From: Sorex araneus | Lineage: Eukaryota; Chordata; Mammalia; Eulipotyphla; Soricidae | Assembly (NCBI RefSeq): GCF_027595985.1 | Contig: NC_073303.1 | Coordinates: 328,103,679 to 328,167,678 of the forward strand | Direction: 5' to 3' | Length of the DNA: 64,000 nucleotides | Part shown: positions 1 to 12,428 of the stretch, in pieces | How positions within the stretch are numbered: position 1 is the first letter of the stretch | Layout of the letters: each line of letters starts with the position of its first letter | Position numbers and translations under genes: made by a program | Notes under the pieces: generated by a model | Seen by the model: only the letters and a program-made list of their open reading frames with translations | Told to the model about the DNA's origin: nothing | The model's database searches: none

Positions 1-615
1 GTGCCACAGTGATTTGTCTGTTCTCTTAAGGAAGAAGAACACTGAGTGCTGTTAGTGACTCAACTGGCTCTTCTCCGCATGTGGAGTTAGAGTAGACCCA
101 GCAGACAGGACCAGAGAATCCTGGCCTCAGACCTGTTTTCTTAAATCATGGAGCTGACTTATTTGTCATTGTTGCCTGTAATTCCCGGGAAGCACAGGTT
201 TGAGAACTAGATTTTGTGTATTGGCCTCCCAGGTCTCCACTAAATAGCTAGAATATTGGGCAGATTCCTTCCCTCATCCATAAAACGGGGATAGTAATTG
301 GATTTTGTAAAGACACGTAAAGTGCCTATAACAATGCCTGGCATGTGTTTATTATATACTTGATGAAAGTTATAACTTAACTAGACAAATACTAGAAACC
401 TTCAAATAAATAGAAGTAACAATATGGAAATCCCAAAATTATAATCAGCCTTTCATGCATTCTTGAACCAGTCTTAATGTTGACTCTCTGAGATTGTTAG
501 ATGATTGTTAGATACCAAAAGTTGGTCAGAAAATGAAAATCTGCCTGAATTTCTGCATGGAAAAAATGGTTGGTCACAATTACCAAACTTTCTTTTTAAA
601 CATTTTTTTTTGTAG
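1..615 (+). other. Intron of ZBTB14 upstream of its main coding exon
   Basis: No open coding segment or recognisable young repeat is seen here. The stretch ends in a polypyrimidine run (602-611) and an AG at 614-615, a good splice acceptor directly before the in-frame ZBTB14 codons. It is therefore best read as intron. The upstream non-coding exons and promoter lie outside the window. Confidence 0.7.
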
Positions 616-1962
616 GAGTTTTTCATCAGTATGTCTGAAACCATTAAATATAATGATGATGATCATAAAACTCTGTTTTTGAAAACGCTAAATGAACAAC
701 GCCTGGAAGGAGAATTTTGTGATATTGCTATTGTGGTTGAAGATGTGAAATTCAGAGCACACAGATGTGTTCTCGCAGCCTGCAGCACCTACTTTAAAAA
801 GCTTTTCAAGAAGCTTGAGGTTGATAGTTCTTCAGTCATAGAAATAGATTTTCTTCGTTCTGATATATTTGAAGAGGTCCTGAACTACATGTACACAGCA
901 AAGATTTCGGTGAAAAAAGAAGATGTTAATTTAATGATGTCATCAGGCCAAATCCTTGGTATTCGATTTTTGGATAAACTCTGTTCTCAGAAGCGTGACG
1001 TGTCTAGCCCTGATGAAAATAACGGCCAGTCAAAAAGTAAGTATTGCCTCAAAATAAATCGCCCTATTGGAGATGCCACTGACACCCAAGATGACGATGT
1101 AGAGGAAATTGGAGATCAGGATGACAGCCCTTCAGATGACACAGTAGAAGGCACGCCCCCAAGCCAGGAGGACGGCAAGTCACCCACGACGACGCTCAGG
1201 GTTCAGGAAGCCATCCTGAAGGAGTTGGGGAGTGAGGAAGTGCGAAAGGTGAATTGCTATGGCCAGGAAGTAGAGTCCATGGAAACCCCAGAATCAAAAG
1301 ACTTGGGGTCTCAGACCCCTCAAGCCTTAACATTTAATGATGGGATGAGCGAGGTGAAAGATGAACAGACGCCAGGCTGGACAACAGCCACCAGTGACAT
1401 GAAATTTGAGTACTTGCTCTATGGCCACCATCGGGAGCAGATCGCCTGTCAGGCTTGTGGGAAGACATTTTCTGATGAAGGCCGGTTGAGGAAGCATGAA
1501 AAACTCCACACGGCAGACAGGCCGTTTGTTTGCGAGATGTGTACAAAAGGTTTTACCACACAGGCCCACCTGAAGGAACACCTAAAAATCCACACCGGAT
1601 ATAAGCCCTACAGTTGTGAGGTGTGTGGAAAATCGTTTATTCGCGCTCCGGACTTGAAGAAGCACGAGCGAGTTCATAGTAACGAAAGACCTTTCGCATG
1701 CCACATGTGTGACAAAGCCTTCAAACACAAGTCCCACCTCAAAGATCATGAGCGGAGGCACAGAGGAGAAAAGCCTTTCGTGTGTGGCTCCTGCACCAAG
1801 GCCTTTGCCAAGGCATCGGATCTGAAAAGGCATGAGAACAATATGCACAGTGAGAGGAAGCAGGTGACCCCCAGTGCCATCCAGAGTGAGACTGAACAGT
1901 TGCAGGCGGCAGCGATGGCCGCCGAAGCAGAGCAGCAGTTGGAAACAATTGCCTGTAGCTAG
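616..1962 (+). CDS. ZBTB14: ZBTB14 (ZF5), BTB-POZ zinc-finger transcription factor, main coding exon
   Basis: A nuclear transcription factor that binds GC-rich promoter sites and mainly represses; this is family knowledge. The exon is open from 616 to the TAG at 1960-1962. From the ATG at 631 it encodes 443 residues. Five codons (E-F-F-I-S) lie between the acceptor AG (614-615) and that ATG, all in frame. The known 449-residue mammalian form begins M-E-F-F-I-S-M, so its first Met would come from an upstream exon; the ATG at 631 is the internal start. Using the 443-residue numbering, a BTB/POZ domain covers about 20-120, with a basic K-K-L-F-K-K segment at 56-61. An acidic D/E/S-rich linker follows at 150-250. 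Five C2H2 fingers lie at 271-293, 299-321, 327-349, 355-377 and 383-406; the last has H-X4-H spacing. No frameshift or stop interrupts it. Near-identity to the human protein, as I remember it, makes the call very secure. Confidence 0.98.
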   Translation, partial: EFFISMSETIKYNDDDHKTLFLKTLNEQRLEGEFCDIAIVVEDVKFRAHRCVLAACSTYFKKLFKKLEVDSSSVIEIDFLRSDIFEEVLNYMYTAKISVKKEDVNLMMSSGQILGIRFLDKLCSQKRDVSSPDENNGQSKSKYCLKINRPIGDATDTQDDDVEEIGDQDDSPSDDTVEGTPPSQEDGKSPTTTLRVQEAILKELGSEEVRKVNCYGQEVESMETPESKDLGSQTPQALTFNDGMSEVKDEQTPGWTTATSDMKFEYLLYGHHREQIACQACGKTFSDEGRLRKHEKLHTADRPFVCEMCTKGFTTQAHLKEHLKIHTGYKPYSCEVCGKSFIRAPDLKKHERVHSNERPFACHMCDKAFKHKSHLKDHERRHRGEKPFVCGSCTKAFAKASDLKRHENNMHSERKQVTPSAIQSETEQLQAAAMAAEAEQQLETIACS

Positions 1963-4590
1963 AAATGACGGGACTGGAACATTGGCCTGCGTGGCGAGCC
2001 GTGAGACTGAGTTTGCATTGTTCAGAATCAGTGAACACCAGTCACTGTATTCTTGTGGAAACTTGTGGGACATTGTACTCACTAGACAGTGCTTGGTTGG
2101 GTGTTTGTAAAACTTTTCAAGGAAATAATGTTCCTTGATTCTGACCAAACAGTTTCACTGTCCCATCTGGTGTTTAGTATTACTGTCGCCAGTAAGCCCT
2201 CCTTCTCTTTTTTTTTTTTTTATGATTTTGAAAACTCCTGTGTCCAGTTCAGAAGTGAGAGACTTCTATTCCATTGTTACTTCCTCTCTATACTTGTTGC
2301 GCTTGTGAGCGTGTTGCACAGAGTGATAATTGAGTAAATTGATTTCCTAATCATCAGGATTATTTGTGACTTACGGGCATAATAGCATTTTAAATAATGT
2401 AATAAAAGTGACTTCATGTAGAGGCAGAAAGTACTGCTACGCGGTTGACCAAGAACACTGCACAGATGTGAAAACAAGTTCTAGAAATGCAGAATGGTCC
2501 TTGTTTATATATGGTTTGTTCATTTTATATGACACTTGTTTCCACTGACTGGTGGACAGATAATGATTGCTTTGCTGAAGTATTTCTTCATTTTTATTGT
2601 CCATACCTATAACCAAAAGATGAGGTCACAAGTCCCAAAGGCTGAACAAATCTTCTGGGGGTTTTGGTGGTGTGGAAACTTGGTTCTCTTCCTCTTCTTT
2701 GGGGCATTACTACTTTGTAACAAATGAGGTTTGTGAGCTAGCCCAATGGTGAGAGTACTAGAAAGGTAAAGGGGTAAAAGGCAGGTGCTTTCACATTTTC
2801 AACAGCTCCGAGATTTCTAATCAAAATAGTTCTTAACTGATTTTGAAATTGCATTTTTTAGGATCAAAATTGGGACAAGAACAGGTATACTTTGGATCCA
2901 TTTGTGTAATTTAACAAAATGCCATCAAGCTGCGGGTCTCTTGGTAGCACAGGATTTATCTAAAAGGAGATGCACTATCCTTACTTAAATTAACAAATTT
3001 TAAACCTTAAATGTGTAAATAGTATAGAAGTGTTGGTCTTATGTATTTCAAGTAAAAGTAGACAGCTGCACTTTCTTTGCACATTTGAATTAAAATAACC
3101 TGTCAGCAACAAACATCAGACTTTTTTAACCAATATTAAAGATTGTCAGACCAAATGTTTATGTTTTTGAAGTATATTTCATCACTGGTTACAGTTTTAA
3201 GTCGAAGTTGATTGCCTTTTCATAGCCGTGAACAGAACTAGAAATGCCGTTCCAATTTTGGTGTACAATTTTTTAAAAACCATTTCTTTAGGAGTATATT
3301 GAAATACCAACAGTAGTTTGAATTATGTTCTGTAAAAATGTATTGTTTATTTTAGAGTGTACAATTTTAGGAAAATGTCAATTTGAAAAAAGATTTGGTT
3401 GCTAGGATTTTTTTTTTAAGATGCATTAAAGTAATTTCATTTCATAGCTCATTGCATTAACACTTGTAATTACTATTGCGGGAGGTCTTGTTTTTTAAGT
3501 TGGTATATATGTTATGCAAGTGTAGGATAAAGATTATCTTTTAAAGAAACTTATTTATTGGTAAAATGTTTAACTTTGCTCAAAATTATTTAATTTTTTT
3601 TCTTAAAAGTTGTTTAATGTGTCTTAAAAGTAGTCCTTTCACTGTGTTTATATGTTGTTAATAGAAAGGGAACCAATTTCCATTTCTAGGCTATTTTTAC
3701 CAAAGCAGAGGAAGAAGAATTTAACATCTTGTTGATAGCTACTACAGCAAACCATTTTTTTCCTTCATTTTTGTATATAAAAGAAAATATACCTTTATCA
3801 TTCCTGTTTTCTTTTTTTCCTTAGCAGCTATTCACACATCCAGGGTTTTCACCAAAGTGCGTTTTCTACAGTCTTCATACTGGTTTTATATAATCGTAGA
3901 TTAAACGTGTGGTATTACCCATCATTAAAACCACATTATCTTGGTGGTAACTCCAAAACAGAAAGTTTAATTTTCAGCACTTTATTTTTATTATGTAAAT
4001 ATTACTATTTGCTTTATTTTGCATGAGAAATATATTCGTGTTGTATTTTCTACCATCAGTACTGGGGTTCATATCTGTATCAGGATGCATAGGGTGATGA
4101 CAGAGTGAAGACATGTAGCTCTCCTGTTTTCACAATCCTGGTCATTAGAACTGCCTCTGAATGCATCCTGTTGCCTTCAGTCATGTCAGGCAGTTCCAGA
4201 AAACCCCCAGTCTCAGGGAGTTAATTGTGAATGTGCAGTGAATGTGCAATGTGAGAAGGAAGAAAAATTCTAAATGTGAACAGGACTACTTATTCATTAT
4301 TTGAATTTTGTGTGTGGTTTTTGGTTTTTTTTTGGGGGGGGAGGGGTTGGTGTTTTTTTTTTTCTTGTACAAAGAATGTTTGCAAACTGAATTTTAACTC
4401 TTACGCCAAGTTATGTGTATTGGCAGTGAGTCACGAAGGGAATTTTAGGAAGTCTACATTTCAGATAACATGTTTACTAATGAGCTTGGTCACAGTTTTA
4501 GAATTGTTAGAAGTTACAGAGGTTATCATTTGAGCATGATACTATCACATTCCTCCTATTTTGTTCAAATAAAGTACTGGGCAAAGGAGA
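1963..4590 (+). other. ZBTB14: ZBTB14 3' untranslated region
   Basis: About 2.6 kb of AT-rich DNA after the stop codon holds no young SINE or L1 insertion, unlike almost everything downstream. That fits a constrained 3' UTR. An early AATAAA occurs at 2401-2406 and a later one at 4568-4573, so short and long 3' ends are possible. The exact end is an inference. Confidence 0.6.
4568..4573 (+). terminator. ZBTB14: Candidate distal poly(A) signal of ZBTB14
   Basis: A canonical AATAAA lies at the end of the repeat-free stretch after the ZBTB14 stop codon. TG-rich sequence follows within about 40-80 bp. A nearer signal at 2401-2406 is an alternative. Only 3'-end RNA data would decide. Confidence 0.4.
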
Positions 4591-5657
4591 ATGGTACAAT
4601 TTCATGTAGTTTCCAGTTTAATGGATTGCAGTATGTGTCTAATTATTGAAACTTTGAAATTCATTTTTCTGGAGTAATGCTGCTAATGGTGATTAGTCTC
4701 TGGAAAAACTTGGTGTGAGTGTAATAGAACTGGTACAAGAGTTGCAGCTTTGAATTCTGAGCTATAGCGATTAAGAAACAGACTTCCAGAAAAGTGACAA
4801 ACTTTCACTTTCCTCTCTGCTGTTTTTTTTTTTTTTTTTTTTTTTTTAACACTTGCTGCCCTTTAGTCAGAACTCAACTCTCCATAAGCAGCCCCTCCAC
4901 ATCTCCAGCAAAATGTGCAGGGACATGATATCCATAGGATTGGGAGGCATTCATCACAAAGATGAGGACCTACATTTTTTCTCATTCTTTCTTTTAACTA
5001 GAAGTACACATCAGCTCAGTGATAGAAGAATATGTCTCCTTGATGATCACACATTCCATCTTGAGATAACTGCTAGTTCTTTGAATTCTGTATTCATAGT
5101 TGTATATTTCCTGTAACTGGGAATTTTCTCCCCTTGAAACAGCTCAAAAATCTTCAATGTGTAATCACACATAAGATATGTAAAGGTCCATGTGAATGGA
5201 GGTTTGTATGTAAAGTCCTGGGCTGTGTCCTAAAGATACCAAAGGGAGAGGTTTGGCCCTCTGTTAGTAGTTACTCCCCAGTTTAGTCTTAAAAGTTGTA
5301 TTTTAAAAAGAGGGTCCCATTTGCTCGTCATCTGTTACCACAGTTTTGTGAAGGTTATTGTGCAAATTATGCTAAGGCCCTAGTATGATTTAATATGAAT
5401 TATGACAACATTCACAGTGTTTTAATAATCCTTCAAGGAGATAATCAACTTTATGTAATACTAAAACCAGGAAGAGGAAGTATGATTTAATGGGAAAACT
5501 TGTAGTGAAAGTTGAATTGTAATGCTTTTTCTTACCAATCAATATAATTTTAGAAAACATTTTCATTGTACTAAGCCTTAGTTTCATCATTTCTAAAAGG
5601 GGATTTCCATCGCATGATCTGCTATGAAAATTAAATATTAACTGTACCGGTTGGTTG
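4591..5657. other. Non-coding stretch, no recognised element
   Basis: Only a T-homopolymer at about 4822-4847 stands out. No splice-flanked open segment or known repeat was recognised. Confidence 0.5.
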
Positions 5658-5863
5658 GACTGGAGTAATAGCACAGAGGGTAGGGCGTTTGCCTTGCACA
5701 TGGCCAACCCGGGTTCGATTCGTTCCGCCTGCACAGCAGAGCCTGGCAAGCTACCCTTGGCATATTTGATATGCCAAAACAGTAACAAGTCCCATAATGG
5801 AGACGTTACTAGTGCCTGCTTGAGCAAATCGATGAACAACAGGACGATAGTGCTACAGTGCCA
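5658..5863 (+). repeat. SINE type B (tRNA-headed, no poly(A))
   Basis: The tRNA-like head has an A-box-like part and a B box (GGTTCGATTC). The body carries the palindromic motif ATATGCCAAAA..CAGTAACAAG, then a GTGCTACAGTGC-type end without poly(A). Part of the body after the B box is deleted. A rough repeat of GTTGGTT on both sides may be the target-site duplication. Confidence 0.85.
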
Positions 5864-6700
5864 TATGTTGGTTAGCCTTGCACCTATTACACTTTAAATG
5901 TGCCACAGGTGTTCCCCTTTCCCTAGAGATTGTTTTCAATGGAGAAGCTGAAGCACAATTGAAGTTCTCTTTGACTCTCCTGTCATTTATAGTCATTGTC
6001 CCCTACCTGTAGACTAAATCTCCTTAACTATCAGTAGAAGTTGTTTTAACATTCCCACAGTCTACCAGCTTTGTTTTTGCCAACTCCTGTATTCATTGGA
6101 TTCTCTTTGGCTTTGAAATCTCTCTTCATTTAATTTGGTCACTGGAATGCAGTCAGGTGTTAAGCACTGATCTGCTTGACACCCGCTTTTCTTTGGGGTG
6201 GGACAATCTGTGATAGCAGTCCGAACTGCAATTCTAAAAGCTGGTTTGTGTTTCCTGTGAAGTCATGCATGGAGTTGGGGCTGGGGGTAGTCGTATTTTT
6301 ATACTTTTCCACAACCAGGTGTATTTCAGTGTATACCTAATCCTTGCTTTTCTACTCCATATGTGTTCCAAGATAATATGTTGGCTGTCTTGTGGAAGGG
6401 ATATACCTAAGGATTCAAAATTCCCTTTTGTTTCAGAATACCAGTTTACGATGTCACTAATTCTTTGGAGAAGAGTTGCATTAATATTATATTAAGACAC
6501 TTTCTATAAATTAAAGTATCAGCCAACAGAATGTACTAGGCACTGGGTTAGATGCTACAGGTGCAACAGCAAGAAAAGTCAACACGATTCCCACCTCATG
6601 GAGCTTCCCACTAGGATGGAATTAAATGACTACTTTTCAAAGGTGTATGATCATTTACAAATGAACCTTAAGTGAGTCATTAAGTGGGTAGTAGAATTGT
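5864..6700. other. Non-coding stretch, no recognised element
   Basis: AT-rich sequence with no supported gene or repeat. Confidence 0.5.
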
Positions 6701-6872
6701 ATCACTGTCGTCCCATTGTTCATCAATTTGCTCAAGCAGGCACCAGTAACCTCTCCATTTGTGAGACTTGTTTATTGCTGTTTTTGGCATATTGAATATG
6801 CCACGAGTAACTTGCCAGGCTCTGCCATGCAGGCGAGATACTCCCGGTAGCTTGCCGGGCTTTCTGAGAGGG
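6701..6872 (-). repeat. SINE type B, 5'-truncated
   Basis: The reverse complement of the type B body and tail is present, but the tRNA-like head is missing. It stops in the GGGCTCTCTGAGAGGG part of the body. Confidence 0.8.
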
Positions 6873-7126
6873 ACAAGAGAACCGAATTAAAAATCCTGTG
6901 GTATGTATTTATCCATTTTTGGAACATTTTATAAAGTGAGTTTTCTTTAATAGTCATAAAATTTAGTCCCATATCAAGTTTCTTAACAGACCTTCTAAAA
7001 ATGTATACTGACACAACATTTAAGTATTACTATTTCCATAAAATGATTCAAATGATTCTCATTTTCTTAATTTTAAGTTTTGGAAAGAAGAATAGTAATA
7101 TTTTTTGTTAAAAATAATGGACTCTA

Positions 7127-7303
7127 GGGGCTGGAGAGATAGCACAGCGGGTAGGGAGTTTGTCTTGCACGCAGCCGACCTGGGTTCGATTCCCAGCATC
7201 CCATATGGTCCTCTGAGCACTGCCAGGAGTGATTCCTGAGTGCATGAACCGGGAGTAACCCCTGTGCATCGCCGGTGTGACCCAAAAAGAAAAGATAATA
7301 ATA
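7127..7303 (+). repeat. SINE type A (tRNA-headed, A-rich tail) with target-site duplication
   Basis: The full type A order is seen: GGGGCTGGAGAGATAGC head, B box at about 7182-7192, CCCAGCATCCCATATGGTCC body, and GTGTGACCCAAAAAG end followed by an A-rich tail. Flanks at 7111-7126 and 7304-7319 match at 14 of 16 positions and are the target-site duplication. This implies L1-driven insertion. Confidence 0.93.
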
Positions 7304-7319
7304 AAAATAATAGATTCTA

Positions 7320-8126
7320 ATGTCAAGGAAGGGTGTGCCACCCCCATCCCCTAAAAGAAAAAAGAGAAAAGAAATGATAACCAAGATTTCCAGCAGTTTT
7401 GAACAAGGATATTAGTAACGAGAAGGGAGCTTCCTGACCAGTGCTGGTTATGCCCAGCCACAGCTCCCAGATGACAGCTGAATCAGCAGCTATTTCCTGG
7501 GAGGTGACCTACCAGTTAAGGATGGCCATGGGACAGAACACAAGTAAGTTCATGGAAACCTGAAGAGAAAAGCTACATCTTTCAGTGGGATGGTGTCCTC
7601 TGTGCTACGAAGCTCATTTGGATCACCATCTGTTTTCTATCAAAAGGCTGTAGGCCAGCATTTCTTAGCCACAGGCAATGTGGGACCCTAGGCTACTTCG
7701 AGGGGGCCACAAGTGAAAATTGTGTAGAGTGGCTGTGGCATGAGAAGAGCCAAGTGGTAGGGCAGCGGGTCACAGGAAGAAAACGGGTTAGAAAGGGTCA
7801 GGGTCAGAAGAAGGTTGAGAAACAGCTTCAAGTGATTCCCGGATGTGGTTGTTAGGCTGTGAGTTTTTTGTTTTTATGATTAGTTTGCTTTCACTTCTCA
7901 CTTTGAGCCTGGAGAGCATCTGGAATTTAACCCAGTCTACCAGTTGTTAATTATTCATAAGACACTGGGGTCTCTATATAACACACTCTGTATGCTCTAT
8001 GACATCTCGGAGATGCACATTACTCCAAACTCAAGGGCTCCAAATTTTGGAGGAAATCCTGCCAATTCCAAATCCTTATTAGAACTAAGGAGACGCAGTG
8101 ATTGTGCCTCCACTGCTGTTCTAGCA
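7320..8126. other. Non-coding stretch, possible very old repeat
   Basis: No gene is supported. Around 7640-7830 the sequence faintly resembles a degraded DNA-transposon remnant (GGGACCCTAGG..GGGGGCCAC), but this is too weak to name. Confidence 0.4.
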
Positions 8127-8363
8127 GTCACTGTCAGTCATCCCATTGCTCATCAATTTGCTCAAGTGGGCACCAGTAACCTCTCCATTGTGAGACTTGT
8201 TACTGTTTTTTGGCATATCAAATATGCCACGGGTAGCTTGCCAGGCTGCCATGTGGGCTAGATACAGTAGCTTGCCGAGCTCTCTGAGAGGGGTGGAGGA
8301 ATCTAACCCGGGTCAGCTGCGTGCAAGGCAAGCGCCCTACCCACTATACTATTGCTCCAGCCT
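8127..8363 (-). repeat. SINE type B, near full length
   Basis: On the minus strand it has the complete head (CTGGAGCAATAG, with B box reading about 8308-8318), the GCCAAAAAACAGTAACAAG body and the TGACAGTGAC end with no poly(A). Confidence 0.88.
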
Positions 8364-9091
8364 GTAAAAAATAGTTTTTCAGTCTTACCATGTTTGGTAG
8401 GCTTTGGATAACTGACTTTAATTTCATGAGTCATTTTGTTTTAAAAGAGGGACTTGTAGATAACCTTTAAGGCTATCAGAATTCAAGTCTTGGGCTGTAA
8501 TTCTCAGGTGGGATGTCTTTCTAGCTGTGCTCATGACGCCCTGGGGGTGCTTCCTCTGATACTCAGCTGAGCTGTTCAGGGCATGGGTGATGGGACCACC
8601 AGTGCCACATCCTCTCCTTCCACAGGAGCTGTGCAGTGTTGTAGTCAAGACATCCACTGCACCCCTTTTTGCGCTCTCCTCAGTCCCTTCTTTTGTCAGC
8701 TTCACTTCAACTGGGCACCAAAGGCGACCCCAAATCTCCTTTCCTCAACACCTTTGAGAGGTCATAGACAAAGGGTTGTCACTGTCTTGTCTGAGCACGT
8801 GATTTTTCAGTATGAAGAGCATGTGGGGACTTACACCCAGGAATCAAACCTAGTTTAAAATGCTCCTCATTTAAAGAGATTCTCATATTTTAAAGGTCTA
8901 TCTAAAAGAAAAGCAAACAGTACTCCGAAACTGCCCTTGTTTGGCTGGAAGAGCAACTTAATCTGAGCAGTGACTAGCAGGTATGCTTCCTGAGCTTCAT
9001 TTTTACCCTCAGACTTCTTTATGGTTGGGCTGGGAGTGGAATTATAGATTGGAAAATTTTTATTTATATATTTATATATTTATTTATTGTT
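8364..9091. other. Non-coding stretch, no recognised element
   Basis: Short open frames here have no start, splice or family support. Confidence 0.5.
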
Positions 9092-9258
9092 TGCTTTTTG
9101 GGTCACACCTAACGATGCACAGGAATTACTCCTGGCTCTGCACTCAGGAATTACTCCCAGCTGTGCTCAGGGGACCATATGGGATACTGGGTATCGAATC
9201 CGGGTCGGCCATGTGCAAGGCAAACGCCCTACCTGCTGTGCTATCGCTCCAACTCCTA
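9092..9258 (-). repeat. SINE type A
   Basis: Reverse complement of the type A consensus. It runs from the TTTTTGGGTCACACC end to the head GGAGTTGGAGCGATAGC. It is somewhat diverged. Confidence 0.88.
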
Positions 9259-10696
9259 GATTGGAATTATTAAGGAAATAGTTTCATATTTCTGCATGTT
9301 CCTGCTTTCTGAGAAGCTTAAGAGAACTTATTTGAAAACTAGCCTTGGAAGCTAAGATGCAATTGAAGAGCCACAGGCCTCCAGAGAGCCTTATCTCCCA
9401 ATTTGTTTTCATTTCCAAGGGGGTGGGCACAGTGTGTTCATTTATATTCCAAAGGAGCCTTAATAATGACCACTGAGCAAAAATTGTTTTGTTCTTACAA
9501 GGGAGTTTTTTGACCTTACAAACACCCAGACTTGAGTGTGCTACCTTAAGAGCAGATTGATGAACAATGGACAACAGTGCTACAGTGCTACCTTTAGTGT
9601 TCCAGCAGTAATTTTTCTTCTTCCCCTATTCTAGAGGGAATAATTTGCACATATTATTCTGTAAGGAGGAACTTCCCTTTTATCCCAAATATTTATTCAA
9701 TTGTTTCTCTCTGAACAAGAAGTATGAGTAAGGACGTACCCCTTAGAATAAGTACTCATTATAATCTGAGAAAAGTCTCCAACATGAACATAGAAAATGA
9801 GAAAGCAACTTGGAGAAAGATTATCAATGCAGGGGGAAGGATATTACAAAAGAAAACAGTATTTCCAGAAAATATAGTTTAGTCCTAAAGCAGAACAACA
9901 TGTTACTTAAAAAGGAAATGGGTGGGAGGAAGGCAGTTAAAAAGACAACCAAGTCCTTGGAAATTAATAATAGTTAAGTGGACAGCACTGAAATGAGTAA
10001 CCCCTTAGACCATGTTGGAGATTTTCTTCAGATCATAATTTTTTTTTGTCTAAAAATTAGTTTTAAGAGCTGTTAGTTGGGGGTGAGGGGCCTGGGGGTG
10101 CGACTTGGTAGTAGATCACTTTCCTTGTATGTGTAAGGCCTGTCTGTGATTTCTGGCTTAGATAAGCAACAGTAGGAGAACAAGAGGAAAGTGGGAGAAA
10201 ACTCATGGAAATACTTGAACCCGTAGGGCAGACTTGGTGGTTTGGGCTTTATTTGATAACTAGACCAGGAAGCTTGCTGACTTGTCATCTGATGGAGTTA
10301 GCATCTTTAGGTTCTATCTTTTGAAATGGGCAGATGTGGCCAAGAACATTCTCAAACCTCCTGTTGGCAAATTGTATTCTGGGAATCTAAAGGAAAAAGG
10401 CTGGAAAATGTCACCATTGAATATGTACATAATCTCTCGTCTCTTCCATTTTGGAATCTGATTTTGGTGTCCCACAATTCAGTGATTTTCTATTTTACCC
10501 TTTTTGGAGAATTTTTCCAGAATAGATTTTCTTTTGCACTTTAGTAGCAGTGTGGAGTGGTAAATAATTGTTCGTCTGCCATGTATAGGTGGAAGTTTCA
10601 GTAACTGTTTCATGAAACTTCTTAGGTCATAAGATCTGGCTTCATCCACAAGACATGAAGGAATAGACCTCAATAGCAAGAAATCCACTTCAAAAT
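9259..10696. other. Non-coding stretch with a short SINE B tail relic
   Basis: At about 9553-9590 a type B tail fragment (TTGATGAACAATGGACAACA) is present on the + strand. Nothing else is recognised. Confidence 0.5.
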
Positions 10697-10713
10697 AAAC
10701 TGTATCATATCTT

Positions 10714-12164
10714 TTTTTAAAAAAAATTTCTAAGTGAATCACTGTGAGGTACAGTTACAAACTTATGAACTTTCATGTTTGCATTTCGTTTACATCCCTC
10801 CACCAGTGCCCATTCATTCTCCTCCACCAATGTTCCCATTATCCCTCCCACCACCCCCACCCCCACCACCCCACCCTGCCTCTGCAGCAGGGCATTCCCT
10901 TTTGTTCTCTCTCCTGTTGGATGTTGTAGTTTGCAATAGAGGTATTGAGTGGCCATCATGTTCAGTCTATAATCTACTTTCGGTATGCAATTTTCAACCC
11001 CAGTGGGTCCTCCCAATATTCTCTACTAGGTGTTCCTTTCTCTATCTCTGCTGCCTTTTCCCCCAGCATGTGAGGTCAGTTTCCAAGCTGTGGGGCAGAC
11101 CTCCTGGTTCTTATCTCTACTACTCTTGGGTGTTAGAGTCCCATTCTGCTCCTTTATATTCCACATGAGTGCGATCTTTCTATGTCTCTTTCTTTCTGAC
11201 TCATTTCACTCAACATGATACTTTCCATGTTGATCCACTTATATGCAGATTTAATGACTTCATCTTTTCTAGCAGCTGCATAGCATTCCATTGTGTAGAT
11301 ATACCAACGTTTCTTTAACCATTCATCTGTTTTTGGGCACTCTGTTTTTTTCCAGATTTTGGCTATTGTAAACAGTGCTGCAATGAACATACAAATGCAG
11401 ATGTCATTTCTACTGTACCTTTTTTCCTCTCCAGGATATATTCCCAGGAGTGGTATTGCTGGGTCAAATGGGAGTTCAATTTCTAATTTTTTGAGAATCG
11501 CCTATATTGTTTTCCAAAAGGGCTGAACCAGTCGGCATTCCCACCAGCAGTGAAGGAGAGTCCCTTTCTCCCCACAACCGCACCAACACCACTTGCTTTT
11601 GTTTTTTTTGGATGTGGGCCAGTCTCTGTGTTGTGAGGTGGTATTTCATTGTTGTTTTGATCTGCATCTCTCTGATTATTAGTGATGTAGAGCATTTTCT
11701 CATGTGCCTCTCAGCCATTCGGATTTCTTCTTTGAGGAAGTTTCTTTTCATTTCATCACCCCATTTTTGGATCAGGTTGGCAATTTTCTTCTTGTAGAGT
11801 TCAAACAGTGCCTTGTATATCCTTGATATCAACCCCTTATCGGATGGGTATTGGGTAAATATCTTTTCCCATTCTATAGACTGTCTTTGTACTTTGGTCA
11901 CTGTTTCTTTTGAGGTGCAGAAGCTTCTTAGTTTAAGACAGTCCCATTTATTTATCTCTGTTTTCACTTACTTGGCCAGTGGCGTATCATCTTTTAGGAT
12001 ACCGTTGGCTTCAATGCCGTGGAGGGTTTTGCTGACCTTGTCTTCAATGTACCTTAGGGATTCTGGTCTGATGTTGAGCTCTTTAATCCATTTTGATCTG
12101 AGTTTTGTACATGGTGGTAGGTGGAGATCTGAGCCCATTTATTTGCATGTAGTCGTCCAGTTTT
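10714..12164 (-). mobile_element. L1 retrotransposon, 5'-truncated, with 17-bp target-site duplication
   Basis: The minus strand encodes the C-terminal part of L1 ORF2: [16 protein letters not shown], then [14 protein letters not shown] and WYIYTMECYAA, ending ..SHSCGI. The 3' UTR follows, with its conserved GGTGGA..CACTGGTG..GATG and ACTGTACCTCACAGTGATTC end and an A-tail at 10711-10725. Flanks at 10697-10713 and 12165-12181 match at 16 of 17 bases, so this is one insertion. ORF2 is broken by frameshifts and by an in-frame TAA at 11968-11970, which is also present in the copy at 38.8-40.6 kb. It is not autonomous. Confidence 0.95.
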
Positions 12165-12291
12165 AAACTGCATCATATCTTACAAGTAGTACCATTTTAC
12201 CTCCGGGGACCTTTGAGCAGCCCCAGCACCTGTAGCTTTGAGGTGTGTGAGAAAAGATGGGGTGTGGGGGGAAGTGATGGAGGGTGAGATT

Positions 12292-12428
12292 TTTTTTTAA
12301 AAAATTAGTTATTTATTTACTTGTTAATTAGTGAATCACTGTGAGGGTACAGTTACAGATTTACACATTTTTGTGCTTGTGTTTCCCTCATACATTGTTC
12401 AAGAACCCATCCCTCCACCAGTGTCCAT
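12292..12428 (-). mobile_element. L1 3'-end fragment
   Basis: The same 3' terminus as the copies at 53.4 and 59.5 kb: AATCACTGTGAGGGTACAGT, then TACACATTTTTGTGCTTG, then CATCCCTCCACCAGTG. The similarity stops at about 12428, so this is a very short 5'-truncated copy. Confidence 0.85.

Noticed and set aside
1582-2148. 188-residue minus-strand frame opposite ZBTB14
   Set aside because: It is a shadow of the zinc-finger coding strand with no independent support.
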